Source: Streptomyces antibioticus (lineage in GTDB: Bacteria > Actinomycetota > Actinomycetes > Streptomycetales > Streptomycetaceae). Taken from it: DNA of 64,000 bases. Positions 33,624-41,434 of this stretch are shown here, in pieces (within the stretch, counting starts at the first letter, position 1; each line of letters opens with the position of its first letter). Made by a program: the position numbers and the translations under genes. The notes beneath the pieces were generated by a model, which saw only the letters and a list, made by a program, of their open reading frames with translations, was not told where the DNA came from and ran no database searches. Location of the stretch: the NCBI RefSeq assembly GCF_001514065.1, contig NZ_KQ948429.1, positions 372,001-436,000 on the forward strand, in the 5' to 3' direction.

Positions 33624-34895
33624 ATGACGGTGTGGCAGGCGCTCGGCGGGCGCGGATATCTGAGGTCGGCGTGGCCGTGGCGGTCGGTCGCGTTCCTGGC
33701 GAGCGGGGCGCTGTTCGGGGCGGTCGTGCTGGTCGGGATCGTCGCCGGGGTGGCCGTGGGGGCGGCGACGGCCGTCGTCCTCGTCGGGCTGCCGTTGCTC
33801 GTGCTCACCGCGCTCGCCGGGATTCCGGTGGCCGCCGTGGAGCGGTGGCGGGTGCGGGCGACGAGGGTGGGGGAGGCGCCCGCCGGGGCGCATCGGGTAC
33901 CTGACGCGCCGGGGCTCGCGCGCTGGCTCGTCGTACGGCTCAAGGAGCCGGAGACCTGGCGGGAGTTGGCGTACGCCGTGCTTCTCGCGCTCGTGCTGTG
34001 GCCGCTGGACGCGCTCGTCGTCACCTTCGCCGCCGGGGTGCCGCTGTTCCTGCTCGCGACGCCCCTGCTGGTCGCCGTCGAGGGCGAGGCGAAGGTGGTC
34101 AAGCTGTGGACGGTCGACACCTGGCCGGCCGCGACCGGGGCCGCGGTGGCCGGGGGCGTGCTGCTCCTGGTGGGGGCGTACGTGCTGGGGGTGGCCGCAG
34201 GGGCGCGCGCTGAGGTGGTGAGAGCGTTGTTGGGGGCGCGTGGGCAGGACAGTGCGCGGGTCGCTGAGCTCGTGCGCTCGCGCGTGCGGCTGGTGGACGC
34301 CTTCGAAGCGGAAAGGCGCCGGATCGAGCGCGATCTGCACGACGGCGCACAACAACGGCTCGTCGCCCTCACCATGCGCCTCGGCCTCGCCCGCCTCGAC
34401 GTCCCGCCCGGCCCGCTCGCCGACCAACTCGCCACCGCGCACGCCGAAGCCGAGAAAGTCCTCGCGGAGCTCCGCGAACTCATCCATGGCATCCACCCCA
34501 AGGTCCTCGCCGACTACGGTCTCGAAGCCGCCGTCGCCGATGCGGCCGACCGCAGCGCGATCCCCGTGGACGTCCACCTCGACCTGCCCGGACGGCTGCC
34601 CCGACCCGTCGAGTCCGCCGCCTACTTCGTCGTCTGCGAGGCCCTCGCCAACGTGGGCCGGCACAGCGGGGCGAGCCGGGCGGCCGTCAGCGGCGAGCAC
34701 GACGAGGAGCGGTTGACGCTGGAGATCCGGGACGACGGACGCGGCGGCGCGGACCTCGGCGGCGGCACCGGGCTGACCGGTCTCGCCGACCGGGTGTCAG
34801 TGCTCGATGGCAGACTTTTCCTGTCCAGCCCGCCGGGCGGACCGACCCTGCTGCGAGTGGAGATCCCTTGCCGGCCGACCGAGCCCTGCGCATAG
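33624..34895 (+). CDS. Two-component sensor histidine kinase (NarL-partner type)
   Basis: 423 residues. Four to five hydrophobic helices in the N-terminal half (about 22-65 and 115-195) form a putative membrane sensor. HisKA_3 dimerisation domain with the phosphorylated His239 in ERDLHDGAQQRL, then HATPase_c with N-box ALANVGRHS and G1/G2 loops DDGRGGADLGGGTGLTGL (about 370-390). It should phosphorylate the NarL-type regulator encoded immediately downstream (28-bp overlap). Start: ATG at 33624 after a TACCGT box rather than GTG at 33615. Confidence 0.92.
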   Translation: MTVWQALGGRGYLRSAWPWRSVAFLASGALFGAVVLVGIVAGVAVGAATAVVLVGLPLLVLTALAGIPVAAVERWRVRATRVGEAPAGAHRVPDAPGLARWLVVRLKEPETWRELAYAVLLALVLWPLDALVVTFAAGVPLFLLATPLLVAVEGEAKVVKLWTVDTWPAATGAAVAGGVLLLVGAYVLGVAAGARAEVVRALLGARGQDSARVAELVRSRVRLVDAFEAERRRIERDLHDGAQQRLVALTMRLGLARLDVPPGPLADQLATAHAEAEKVLAELRELIHGIHPKVLADYGLEAAVADAADRSAIPVDVHLDLPGRLPRPVESAAYFVVCEALANVGRHSGASRAAVSGEHDEERLTLEIRDDGRGGADLGGGTGLTGLADRVSVLDGRLFLSSPPGGPTLLRVEIPCRPTEPCA

Positions 34896-35527
34896 TCCTC
34901 GCCGAGGACAGCGTGCTGCTGCGCGACGGACTCGTCGGCCTGCTCACCCGGTTCGGGTACGAGGTGGTCGCGGCCGTCGGCGACGCGGACGCCCTCCTCG
35001 CGGCCGCCGCCGAGCACACGCCGGACGTGGTCGTGACGGACGTCCGCATGCCGCCCGGCTTCCAGGACGAGGGACTGCACGCGGCGGTGAAGCTGCGCGA
35101 GGGGCGGCCCGGGCTGCCGGTGCTGGTCCTCAGCCAGTACGTGCAGCGGGCGTACGCCGCCGAGCTCCTCGACTCCGGGGACGGCACCGGGGTCGGCTAT
35201 CTGCTCAAGGACCGGGTGGGGCAGGTCGAGGAGTTCGTGGCCGCGCTGCGGGAGGTCGCGGCCGGGGGCACGGTCGTGGACCCCGAGGTCGTACGGCAGT
35301 TGCTGCGCCGGCGGCGGGATCCGCTCGCCCGGCTCACCCCGCGCGAGCGGGAGGTGCTGGCGCTGATGGCCGAGGGCAGGTCCAACGGCGCGATAGCCAA
35401 GGCGCTGGTGGTGTCCGAGGCGGCCGTCGGCAAGCACATCGGCTCGATCCTCACCAAGCTGGATCTGCCACCGGCCGACGACACGCACCGCAGGGTGCTG
35501 GCGGTCCTCGCCTACCTCAGGGCCTGA
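34868..35527 (+). CDS. NarL/LuxR-family response regulator
   Basis: 219 residues. Receiver domain (about 7-125) with acidic pair ED at 13-14, phospho-acceptor Asp58 in VVVTDVRMPPG, and Lys in LLKDRVG. LuxR-type HTH (about 152-215, LTPREREVLALMAEGRSNGAIA in parts). It overlaps the 3' end of the kinase gene by 28 bp; TTG start at 34868 after GTGGAGAT. Probable targets are the divergent ABC exporter genes, by analogy with LiaRS/VraSR-like systems; not shown by sequence. Confidence 0.93.
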   Translation: MPADRALRIVLAEDSVLLRDGLVGLLTRFGYEVVAAVGDADALLAAAAEHTPDVVVTDVRMPPGFQDEGLHAAVKLREGRPGLPVLVLSQYVQRAYAAELLDSGDGTGVGYLLKDRVGQVEEFVAALREVAAGGTVVDPEVVRQLLRRRRDPLARLTPREREVLALMAEGRSNGAIAKALVVSEAAVGKHIGSILTKLDLPPADDTHRRVLAVLAYLRA

Positions 35528-35555
35528 GGCAGGCGACCCGAACAGCGCGCTGCGG

Positions 35556-36032
35556 TCACAGCGCCTTCGCGTAGCAGCGGCTCGACTCGTAGTGCCGGTA
35601 GTAGCCGAACTTCGCGCAGGGCTCGTAGCCGCTGGAGACGTACAGCGCTATGGCCTCCGGCTGCTTGTCGCCGGTCTCCAGGACCATGCGCACCCGGCCC
35701 GCCGCACGCGCGTCCTCCTCCAACGCGGCCAGGATGCGCCGGGCGACACCGCGCCCGCGCGCCTGCTCGACGACGTACATCCGCTTGAGCTCGGCGTCCC
35801 CGTCGCTGTACCCCTCGTCGTTGGCGTCCTGGGTGCGCCAGCCGCCGGTCGCGACGGGGCTGTCGAACTCGTCGTAGGCGATGAGGTAGACGCCGTTCGG
35901 GGGTGCGAAGTCCGAGGGGCTCAGGGGCGTGGCGTCGCCGCCGTCGCCGTACCGGGCGGCGTACTCGGCCTGGACCTGGTCGTTGAGCTTGACGGCGTCG
36001 GGGTGGTCGAAAGCGACAGGGCGGATGTCCAT
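35556..36032 (-). CDS. GNAT family N-acetyltransferase
   Basis: 158 residues. Acetyl-CoA-binding loop in VVEQARGRGVARRILAALE (about 89-107; Q/R-x-x-G-x-G/A) and C-terminal EAIALYVSSGYEPCAKFGYY, a classic GNAT beta-bulge. The substrate is unknown. It converges on the response regulator gene and is divergent from the exonuclease gene across an AT-rich 86-bp region. Both divergent genes have a TANNNT box 6-7 nt from the start, so both mRNAs are predicted leaderless. Confidence 0.88.
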   Translation of the reverse strand: MDIRPVAFDHPDAVKLNDQVQAEYAARYGDGGDATPLSPSDFAPPNGVYLIAYDEFDSPVATGGWRTQDANDEGYSDGDAELKRMYVVEQARGRGVARRILAALEEDARAAGRVRMVLETGDKQPEAIALYVSSGYEPCAKFGYYRHYESSRCYAKAL

Positions 36033-36039
36033 GGGCGAA

Positions 36040-36045
36040 ACCGTA
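36040..36045 (-). promoter_or_regulatory. Leaderless -10 box (TACGGT) of the GNAT gene
   Basis: 7 nt before the ATG at 36032 on the minus strand. Confidence 0.5.
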
Positions 36046-36106
36046 TACCAATGTGTAAGAACGTATATTGATACAATCCAGAACAGGACTGAGTCCAGTG
36101 TGCGGG

Positions 36107-36112
36107 TAAGGT
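36107..36112 (+). promoter_or_regulatory. Leaderless -10 box (TAAGGT) of the exonuclease III gene
   Basis: 6 nt before the GTG at 36119. Confidence 0.5.
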
Positions 36113-36118
36113 GCCCTG

Positions 36119-36922
36119 GTGCTCACTGTGACCTCTGCGAATGTAAACGGACTCCGCGCCGCCGCGAAGAAGGGCTTCGTGGAGTGGCTCGCCGACACCT
36201 CCGCCGATGTGCTCTGCCTGCAGGAGGTGCGCGCCGAGCCGCAGCAGCTGCCCGAGGAGGTCCGCACGCCCGAGGGCTGGCACGTCGTGCACGCGCCCGC
36301 CGCCGCCAAGGGGCGCGCCGGCGTCTCGCTCTACACCCGGCGCGAGCCCGACCGCGTCCGGATCGGCTTCGGGTCGAGCGAGTTCGACACCAGCGGGCGG
36401 TACGTCGAGGTCGACCTGCCCGGTGTGACGGTCGCCTCCCTCTACCTCCCCTCCGGCGAGGTCGGCACCGAGCGACAGGACGAGAAGGTCCGTTTCATGG
36501 GCGAGTTCCTCGCCTACCTCAAGGGCCTGCGCGAGCGCTCCGCCGCCGACGGCCGCGAGGTCGTCGTCTGCGGCGACTGGAACATCGCCCACCAGCCGGC
36601 CGACCTGAAGAACTGGCGCGCCAACCAGAAGAACTCCGGCTTCCTGCCGGAGGAGCGGGAGTGGCTGACGCGGGTCTTCGACGCGGCCGAGGGCGGTTAC
36701 GTCGACGTGGTGCGGGCGCTGCATCCCGATGTCGAGGGGCCGTACTCGTGGTGGTCGTACCGGGGGCGGGCTTTCGACAACGATTCAGGATGGAGGATCG
36801 ATCTCGCCGTCGCGACTCCCGGCCTTGCGAGGAAGGCTGTCAAGGCGTTCGTGGAGCGGGCCGCCAGTCATGGCGAGCGGTGGTCGGATCACGCCCCCGT
36901 GACGGTCGTCTTCGACATGTGA
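36119..36922 (+). CDS. xthA: Exodeoxyribonuclease III (AP endonuclease)
   Basis: 267 residues, EEP-fold nuclease of the Xth family. Metal and catalytic residues are visible in SANVNGLRAA (N-terminal Asn), LCLQEVRAEP (metal Glu), CGDWNIAHQPADLKNW (Asp-Trp-Asn), WRIDLAVAT and the C-terminal SDHAPV (catalytic Asp-His). It cuts DNA at abasic sites and removes 3' blocks in base-excision repair. GTG start at 36119; there is no Shine-Dalgarno but a -10 box fits a leaderless mRNA. Confidence 0.95.
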   Translation: MLTVTSANVNGLRAAAKKGFVEWLADTSADVLCLQEVRAEPQQLPEEVRTPEGWHVVHAPAAAKGRAGVSLYTRREPDRVRIGFGSSEFDTSGRYVEVDLPGVTVASLYLPSGEVGTERQDEKVRFMGEFLAYLKGLRERSAADGREVVVCGDWNIAHQPADLKNWRANQKNSGFLPEEREWLTRVFDAAEGGYVDVVRALHPDVEGPYSWWSYRGRAFDNDSGWRIDLAVATPGLARKAVKAFVERAASHGERWSDHAPVTVVFDM

Positions 36923-36938
36923 CGGGCGAGTGGCCGGG

Positions 36939-37592
36939 CTACCTGCGCTTGCGCAGTCGCCGGTCCAGCGCCAGTGACAGTTCCGCCTCCACCACGCTCC
37001 GCGCGAGCGGGCGCAGGCGGGTGAGGTCGTTCTCCGTGGTGTGGCGCAGGACCAGGTCGGCGAACATCTCCGCGAGTTCGTCGACGTGGTCGCGGACGCG
37101 TTTGCCGGCGGCCAGGACCTCGGCGAGGGGGATGCCCTCGGCGACCAGGGCCGAGGAGACGTCGAGGAGGCGGCGGCTGATGTGGACGATCTCGTCGCCG
37201 TCGGTGCCGAGGTAGCCCAGGTCCAGTGCGGCGGCGAGGTTCTCCGGGGTGACCTGGCCCTCGAAGCGGGCGGCGAGTTCCTCCGGGGTGAGGCGGACCG
37301 GTTCCTCTTCGGAAGGGGGGTCCACGCCCAGCAGGTCCGCCACGTCGCGGCCGTGGTCCAGGGCCTCCGCCAGTTCCGCGATGCCGGTCAGGGTGTGGCC
37401 GCGTTCCAGCAGGGCCGCGATCGTGCGCAGGCGGGCCAGGTGGTGGTCGTCGTACCAGGCGATACGGCCCTCGCGGCGGGGTGGCGGGAGCAGTTTGCGT
37501 TCGCGGTAGAAGCGCAGGGTGCGCACGGTGATGCCGGCCTGCCTCGCCAGCTCCTCCATGCGGTACTCACGGTGCTCCTGCTTCTCCGTCAC
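36939..37592 (-). CDS. MerR-family regulator
   Basis: 217 residues. N-terminal MerR winged helix (about 10-78: YRMEELARQAGITVRTLRFYRERKLLPPPRR, in parts) and a longer effector domain of about 140 residues with no Cys cluster, so it is not a metal sensor of the classical kind; multidrug or small-molecule sensing is more likely. It faces the monooxygenase operon across 134 bp, which contains the palindromes at 37610-37620 and 37677-37694. It may control that operon. GTG start with a TAGGCT box 6 nt upstream. Confidence 0.88.
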   Translation of the reverse strand: MTEKQEHREYRMEELARQAGITVRTLRFYRERKLLPPPRREGRIAWYDDHHLARLRTIAALLERGHTLTGIAELAEALDHGRDVADLLGVDPPSEEEPVRLTPEELAARFEGQVTPENLAAALDLGYLGTDGDEIVHISRRLLDVSSALVAEGIPLAEVLAAGKRVRDHVDELAEMFADLVLRHTTENDLTRLRPLARSVVEAELSLALDRRLRKRR

Positions 37593-37598
37593 GCCCGC

Positions 37599-37604
37599 AG
37601 CCTA
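37599..37604 (-). promoter_or_regulatory. Leaderless -10 box (TAGGCT) of the MerR gene
   Basis: 6 nt before the GTG at 37592 on the minus strand. Confidence 0.45.
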
Positions 37605-37609
37605 TGTTG

Positions 37610-37620
37610 TACCGCCGGTA
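37610..37620. promoter_or_regulatory. Palindrome TACCG-C-CGGTA
   Basis: Just upstream of the predicted MerR promoter -10. Candidate autoregulatory site. Confidence 0.35.
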
Positions 37621-37676
37621 ACTTTCCTTCCCCCGACCCCTACCCATCGGTACGGAGCTGCTCTACCCTCCGATTG

Positions 37677-37694
37677 CGCCAGTGTTCACTGGCG
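37677..37694. promoter_or_regulatory. Operator-like palindrome before the monooxygenase operon
   Basis: CGCCAGTG-TT-CACTGGCG, 8-bp perfect arms, 33 bp before the ATG at 37727. The geometry resembles a TetR-type operator more than a MerR site. Confidence 0.55.
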
Positions 37695-37726
37695 GAGTCC
37701 GAAGAGTGATGCGTGGAGGCTTCGGG

Positions 37727-39235
37727 ATGAGCGAGCACGAGGACGTGCACGAGCATGTGCGGGTGGCGGTGATCGGGTCCGGGTTCGGGGGGCTCGGGGC
37801 CGCCGTACGGCTGCGGCGGGAGGGTGTCACCGACTTCGTCGTGCTGGAGCGGGCGAACAGTGTCGGGGGCACCTGGCGGGACAACAGTTATCCCGGGTGC
37901 GCGTGCGACGTGCCCTCCCACCTGTACTCCTTCTCCTTCGCGCCCAACCCCGACTGGCCGCGCACCTTCTCCGGGCAGGAGCACATCCGGGCCTACCTGG
38001 AGCACGTCGCCGACGTCTTCCACCTGCGGCCGCACCTCCGCTTCGACTCCGAAGTGCTGCGGATGGCCTGGGACGCGGAACGGCTGTGCTGGGACATCGA
38101 GATCAGCGGGGGCCGGCGGCTCTCCGCCGATGTCGTCGTCTCCGCCACCGGGCCGCTGTCCGACCCCAAGATCCCCGACATCCCGGGGCTCGACTCCTTC
38201 CCCGGCAAGGTCTTCCACTCCGCCCGCTGGGACCACGACCACGACCTGCGCGGCAAGCGCGTCGCCGTGGTGGGCACCGGGGCCTCCGCGATCCAGATCG
38301 TGCCCGCCATCCAGCCGCAGGTCGGCCGGCTCACCCTCTTCCAGCGCACCCCGCCCTGGGTGATGCCCCGCGTCGACCGGGCCATCACCGGCGCCGAGCG
38401 GGCCCTGCACCGGGCGCTGCCGTTCACCGGGCAGGCCCGGCGCGGACTGCTGTGGGGCATCCGGGAGTTGCAGGTCTCGGCGTTCACCAAGCATCCCGAC
38501 CAGCTCGGGTTCGTCGAGCAGCTGGCCAAGCGGAACATGGGTCGGGCGATCAAGGACCCGGCCCTGCGCGCCAAGCTCACCCCCGACTACCGCATCGGCT
38601 GCAAGCGCATCCTGCTGAGCAGCGAGTACTACCCGGCGCTCGCCCGGCCCAACGTCGACGTCGTCGCCGGCGGATTGCAGGCCGTGCGCGGCTCCACCCT
38701 CGTCGCCGCCGACGGCACCGAGGCCGAGGCCGACGTCATCGTCTTCGGTACGGGCTTCCACGTCACCGACATGCCCATCGCCGAGCGGGTCGTGGGCGCG
38801 GAGGGCAGGACCCTCGCCGAGGTGTGGAAGGGCGGCATGGAGGCCCTGCGCGGTGCCTCCGCCGCCGGGTTCCCGAACTGGATGACCATCATCGGGCCCA
38901 ACACCGGCCTCGGGAACTCCTCGATGATCCTGATGATCGAGTCCCAGCTGAACTACCTGGCCGACTTCGTACGGCAGTTGGACGTCCTCGGCGGACGCGC
39001 CGCCCTCGACGCCCGGCCGAGCGCGGTCGGCGCCTGGAACCGGCGGGTGCAGGAGCGGATGAAGCGCACGGTGTGGAACACCGGCGGCTGCACCAGCTGG
39101 TACCTCGACGCCAACGGCCGCAACACCACCATCTGGCCGGGGACGACGAGCGAGTTCCGGCGGGCGACACGGCGCGTGGACATCACCGAGTACGAGGTGC
39201 TGCGGACGAAGAAGAAGGCCGAGGTCGCCTCGTGA
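37727..39235 (+). CDS. Flavin monooxygenase, Baeyer-Villiger type
   Basis: 502 residues. FAD-binding Rossmann motif GSGFGGLGAAV (about 16-26), second Rossmann motif for NADPH (VVGTGASAIQIVP, about 180-192), and between them the BVMO fingerprint F-x-G-x3-H-x3-W-D (FPGKVFHSARWDHD, about 161-174). It should insert oxygen into a ketone to give an ester or lactone using NADPH. ATG at 37727 is set by GGAGG at 37715-37719. It overlaps the hydrolase gene by GTGA. The set resembles mycobacterial mymA-lipR-sadH, which may point to cell-envelope lipid or terpenoid substrates (inference). Confidence 0.92.
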   Translation: MSEHEDVHEHVRVAVIGSGFGGLGAAVRLRREGVTDFVVLERANSVGGTWRDNSYPGCACDVPSHLYSFSFAPNPDWPRTFSGQEHIRAYLEHVADVFHLRPHLRFDSEVLRMAWDAERLCWDIEISGGRRLSADVVVSATGPLSDPKIPDIPGLDSFPGKVFHSARWDHDHDLRGKRVAVVGTGASAIQIVPAIQPQVGRLTLFQRTPPWVMPRVDRAITGAERALHRALPFTGQARRGLLWGIRELQVSAFTKHPDQLGFVEQLAKRNMGRAIKDPALRAKLTPDYRIGCKRILLSSEYYPALARPNVDVVAGGLQAVRGSTLVAADGTEAEADVIVFGTGFHVTDMPIAERVVGAEGRTLAEVWKGGMEALRGASAAGFPNWMTIIGPNTGLGNSSMILMIESQLNYLADFVRQLDVLGGRAALDARPSAVGAWNRRVQERMKRTVWNTGGCTSWYLDANGRNTTIWPGTTSEFRRATRRVDITEYEVLRTKKKAEVAS

Positions 39236-40149
39236 GCCGTCTGACCTCCGTCGCGTCCGGGCCCTACGCCCCGCCCGCCCCCACCCGTGAACTGACCGCC
39301 GTCTCCGCCGACGGGGCCCGCCTGCACGTCGAGGTCCACGGGCCCGAGGGTGCCCCCGTAGTCGTCCTCGCCCACGGCTGGACCTGCTCGACCGCCTTCT
39401 GGGCGGCGCAGATACGGGACCTCACCGTCGACCACCGGGTCATCGCCTACGACCAGCGCGGCCACGGACGCAGTCCCGCGAGCCCGGCGTGCAGCGCGGA
39501 CGCGCTCGCCGACGACCTGGAAGCCGTACTGGAGGCGACCCTGGCGCCGGGGGAGAAGGCCGTGATCGCCGGGCACTCCATGGGCGGGATGACCGTGATG
39601 GCGGCCGCCGGCAGGAAGAACTTCCGGGAGCACGCCGCCGCGGTCCTGCTGTGCAGCACCGGGTCCTCGCGACTGGTCGCCGAGTCGACCGTCGTACCCC
39701 TGCGGGCGGGGCGCCTGCGGACCTGGCTGACCAAGCACATCCTCGGGTCACGGGCGCCGCTCGGGCCGGTCACTCCGCTCGCCCGGCGGATCCTCAAGTA
39801 CGGGACGATGGGGCCGGGTTCGGCTCCGCACATGGTGGAGGCGTGTGCGCGCATCGTGCACGCGTGCCCGCGCAAGGTGCGGTACTCCTGGTCGCAGGTG
39901 CTCGATCTGCTCGACCTCGACCACGGCGTGCGCTCCCTCGACGTGCCGACGGCCGTCGTCGTCGGGACCGCCGACCGGTTGACACCGCCGGTGCACGCGC
40001 GTGAGCTGGTGGCGGCGCTGCCGCAGTGTGTGGGGCTCACCGAACTGCCGGGACTCGGGCACATGACGCCCGTGGAGGCTCCCGAGCTGGTCACCGGGAA
40101 GATCCGGGACCTCGTGACGACGTACGCGACGCTCAAGGAGGGCGCATGA
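39232..40149 (+). CDS. Alpha/beta hydrolase (esterase)
   Basis: 305 residues. Oxyanion-region LAHGWTCST (about 44-52), nucleophile elbow GHSMGGM with the catalytic Ser (about 118), acid Asp in VVGTADRLTPP, and His in PGLGHMTPVE. It probably hydrolyses the ester or lactone produced by the neighbouring monooxygenase. It starts with GTG inside the monooxygenase stop (GTGA) and ends inside the SDR start (ATGA), so the three proteins are translationally coupled. Confidence 0.92.
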   Translation: MSRLTSVASGPYAPPAPTRELTAVSADGARLHVEVHGPEGAPVVVLAHGWTCSTAFWAAQIRDLTVDHRVIAYDQRGHGRSPASPACSADALADDLEAVLEATLAPGEKAVIAGHSMGGMTVMAAAGRKNFREHAAAVLLCSTGSSRLVAESTVVPLRAGRLRTWLTKHILGSRAPLGPVTPLARRILKYGTMGPGSAPHMVEACARIVHACPRKVRYSWSQVLDLLDLDHGVRSLDVPTAVVVGTADRLTPPVHARELVAALPQCVGLTELPGLGHMTPVEAPELVTGKIRDLVTTYATLKEGA

Positions 40150-41030
40150 GCAAGGTCGGTCTCGAAGGACAGGTCGCCGTCGTCACGGGCGCCGCGCGCG
40201 GTGTCGGCGAGCTGCTCGCGCGGAAGCTGTCGGCGCGGGGGGTGAAGGTGGCGCTGGTCGGCCTGGAGCCGGACGCGCTCAAGCAGGTCTCCGAACGCCT
40301 GCACAGCGAGAGCGACCACTGGTACGCCGACGTCACCGACCACGAGGCGATGGCGCGGGTCGCGCGGGAGGTCAAGGAGCGGTTCGGGAAGGTCGACATC
40401 GTCGTCGCCAACGCCGGTGTGGCGAACGGCGGTCCGTTCGTGGACTCCGATCCGGAGGCGTGGCGGCGGGTCATCGAGGTCAACCTGATCGGGTCGGCGG
40501 TCACCGCCAGGGCCTTCCTGCCGGTGCTGATGGAGAGCCGGGGGTACCTGCTCCAGATCGCCTCGCTCGCGGCCATCACGCCGGCACCGATGATGACCGC
40601 GTACTGCGCGTCCAAGTCCGGTGTGGAGGCGTACGCGCACAGTCTGCGGGCCGAGGTCGGGTACAAGGGCGTGCGGGTCGGCGTCGGCTATCTGTCCTGG
40701 ACCGACACGGACATGGTCCGCGGCGCCGACCAGGACGAGGTCATGCGGGAGCTGCGGCAGCGGCTGCCGTGGCCGGCCAACAAGACGTATCCGCTGGGCC
40801 CGGCGGTGGACCGGATCGTCGCCGGGATCGAGCGCCGGTCGAGCCATGTGTACGGGCAGTGGTGGCTGCGTGGGATGCAGGGCGTGCGCGGGTATCTGCC
40901 GGGTCTCATCGGGACGGTCGGGGTACGGGAGATACGGCGGTTCGGGGGCCGGCTGGAGGGGATGCGGTCAGGGCTCGTCGGTGCAGGTGGGGCGGCCGAC
41001 GAGGAGGCGCGCGCTACGCGCCGTAACTGA
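40146..41030 (+). CDS. Short-chain dehydrogenase/reductase
   Basis: 294 residues. NAD(P)-binding TGAARGVGELLA (about 15-26), NAG motif VVANAGVAN, and catalytic Ser/Tyr/Lys in IASLAAITPAPMMTAYCASKSG (in parts; YxxxK about 159-163). It likely oxidises an alcohol to the ketone used by the monooxygenase, or acts on the hydrolysis product. A C-terminal extension of about 60 residues is typical of the mycobacterial SadH-like group. The product order alcohol, ketone, ester, acid plus alcohol is inference from the gene set. Confidence 0.92.
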   Translation: MSKVGLEGQVAVVTGAARGVGELLARKLSARGVKVALVGLEPDALKQVSERLHSESDHWYADVTDHEAMARVAREVKERFGKVDIVVANAGVANGGPFVDSDPEAWRRVIEVNLIGSAVTARAFLPVLMESRGYLLQIASLAAITPAPMMTAYCASKSGVEAYAHSLRAEVGYKGVRVGVGYLSWTDTDMVRGADQDEVMRELRQRLPWPANKTYPLGPAVDRIVAGIERRSSHVYGQWWLRGMQGVRGYLPGLIGTVGVREIRRFGGRLEGMRSGLVGAGGAADEEARATRRN

Positions 41031-41118
41031 TCGAAATGCGCACTGTGTCCGGGCGTGTGAATCTGGTCGAGGCCCCGGCTCGGGGCTCTTCCCCCACCCA
41101 CTTCGGGAGTGAACCCAC

Positions 41119-41304
41119 ATGGGTATGAAGGACCAGTTCCAGGACAAGTCGGAGCAGTGGCAGGAGCAGGCCAAGCAGAAGGCTGCGCAGGCCAAGCAGG
41201 AGGGGCGCGAGCGGGGCCCGCAGCGTGGTCAGCAGCGCGACGAGGAGACGGAGCGGCTCCTTTCTGAGGAGCAGGACCGGTTCGACCAGGACTACGACGC
41301 TTAG
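41119..41304 (+). CDS. Small hydrophilic coiled-coil protein
   Basis: 61 residues with many Gln, Lys and Glu (MGMKDQFQDKSEQWQEQ...), heptad-like and without hydrophobic segments; ends in an acidic DRFDQDYDA. No defined family; general stress proteins of CsbD type have similar composition but the sequence motif is not the same. ATG at 41119 with GGGAG about 9 nt upstream. A hairpin terminator follows the stop. Confidence 0.78.
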   Translation: MGMKDQFQDKSEQWQEQAKQKAAQAKQEGRERGPQRGQQRDEETERLLSEEQDRFDQDYDA

Positions 41305-41322
41305 TCGTTGAGTGGTTGGTGA

Positions 41323-41352
41323 GAGGCGCCCTGGGTTTTCTCAGGGCGCCTC
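41323..41352 (+). terminator. Terminator after the small coiled-coil gene
   Basis: 11-bp perfect stem (GAGGCGCCCTG/CAGGGCGCCTC) with a T-rich 8-nt loop. Confidence 0.85.
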
Positions 41353-41379
41353 GGGCTTGTGTTTCGGGTGCGGGCCGGT

Positions 41380-41410
41380 GGGGGCTTGTCGCGCGGTTCC
41401 CCGCGCCCCT
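41380..41410. repeat. Dispersed Streptomyces hairpin repeat
   Basis: GGGGCTTGTCGCGCGG...CCGCGCCCC matches, from memory, a short element found many times downstream of genes in Streptomyces chromosomes. It can fold with nested GGGGC/GCCCC pairing and lies between two convergent 3' ends. Confidence 0.55.
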
Positions 41411-41434
41411 AACGGCATCAGCGCGTCCCCTCCT

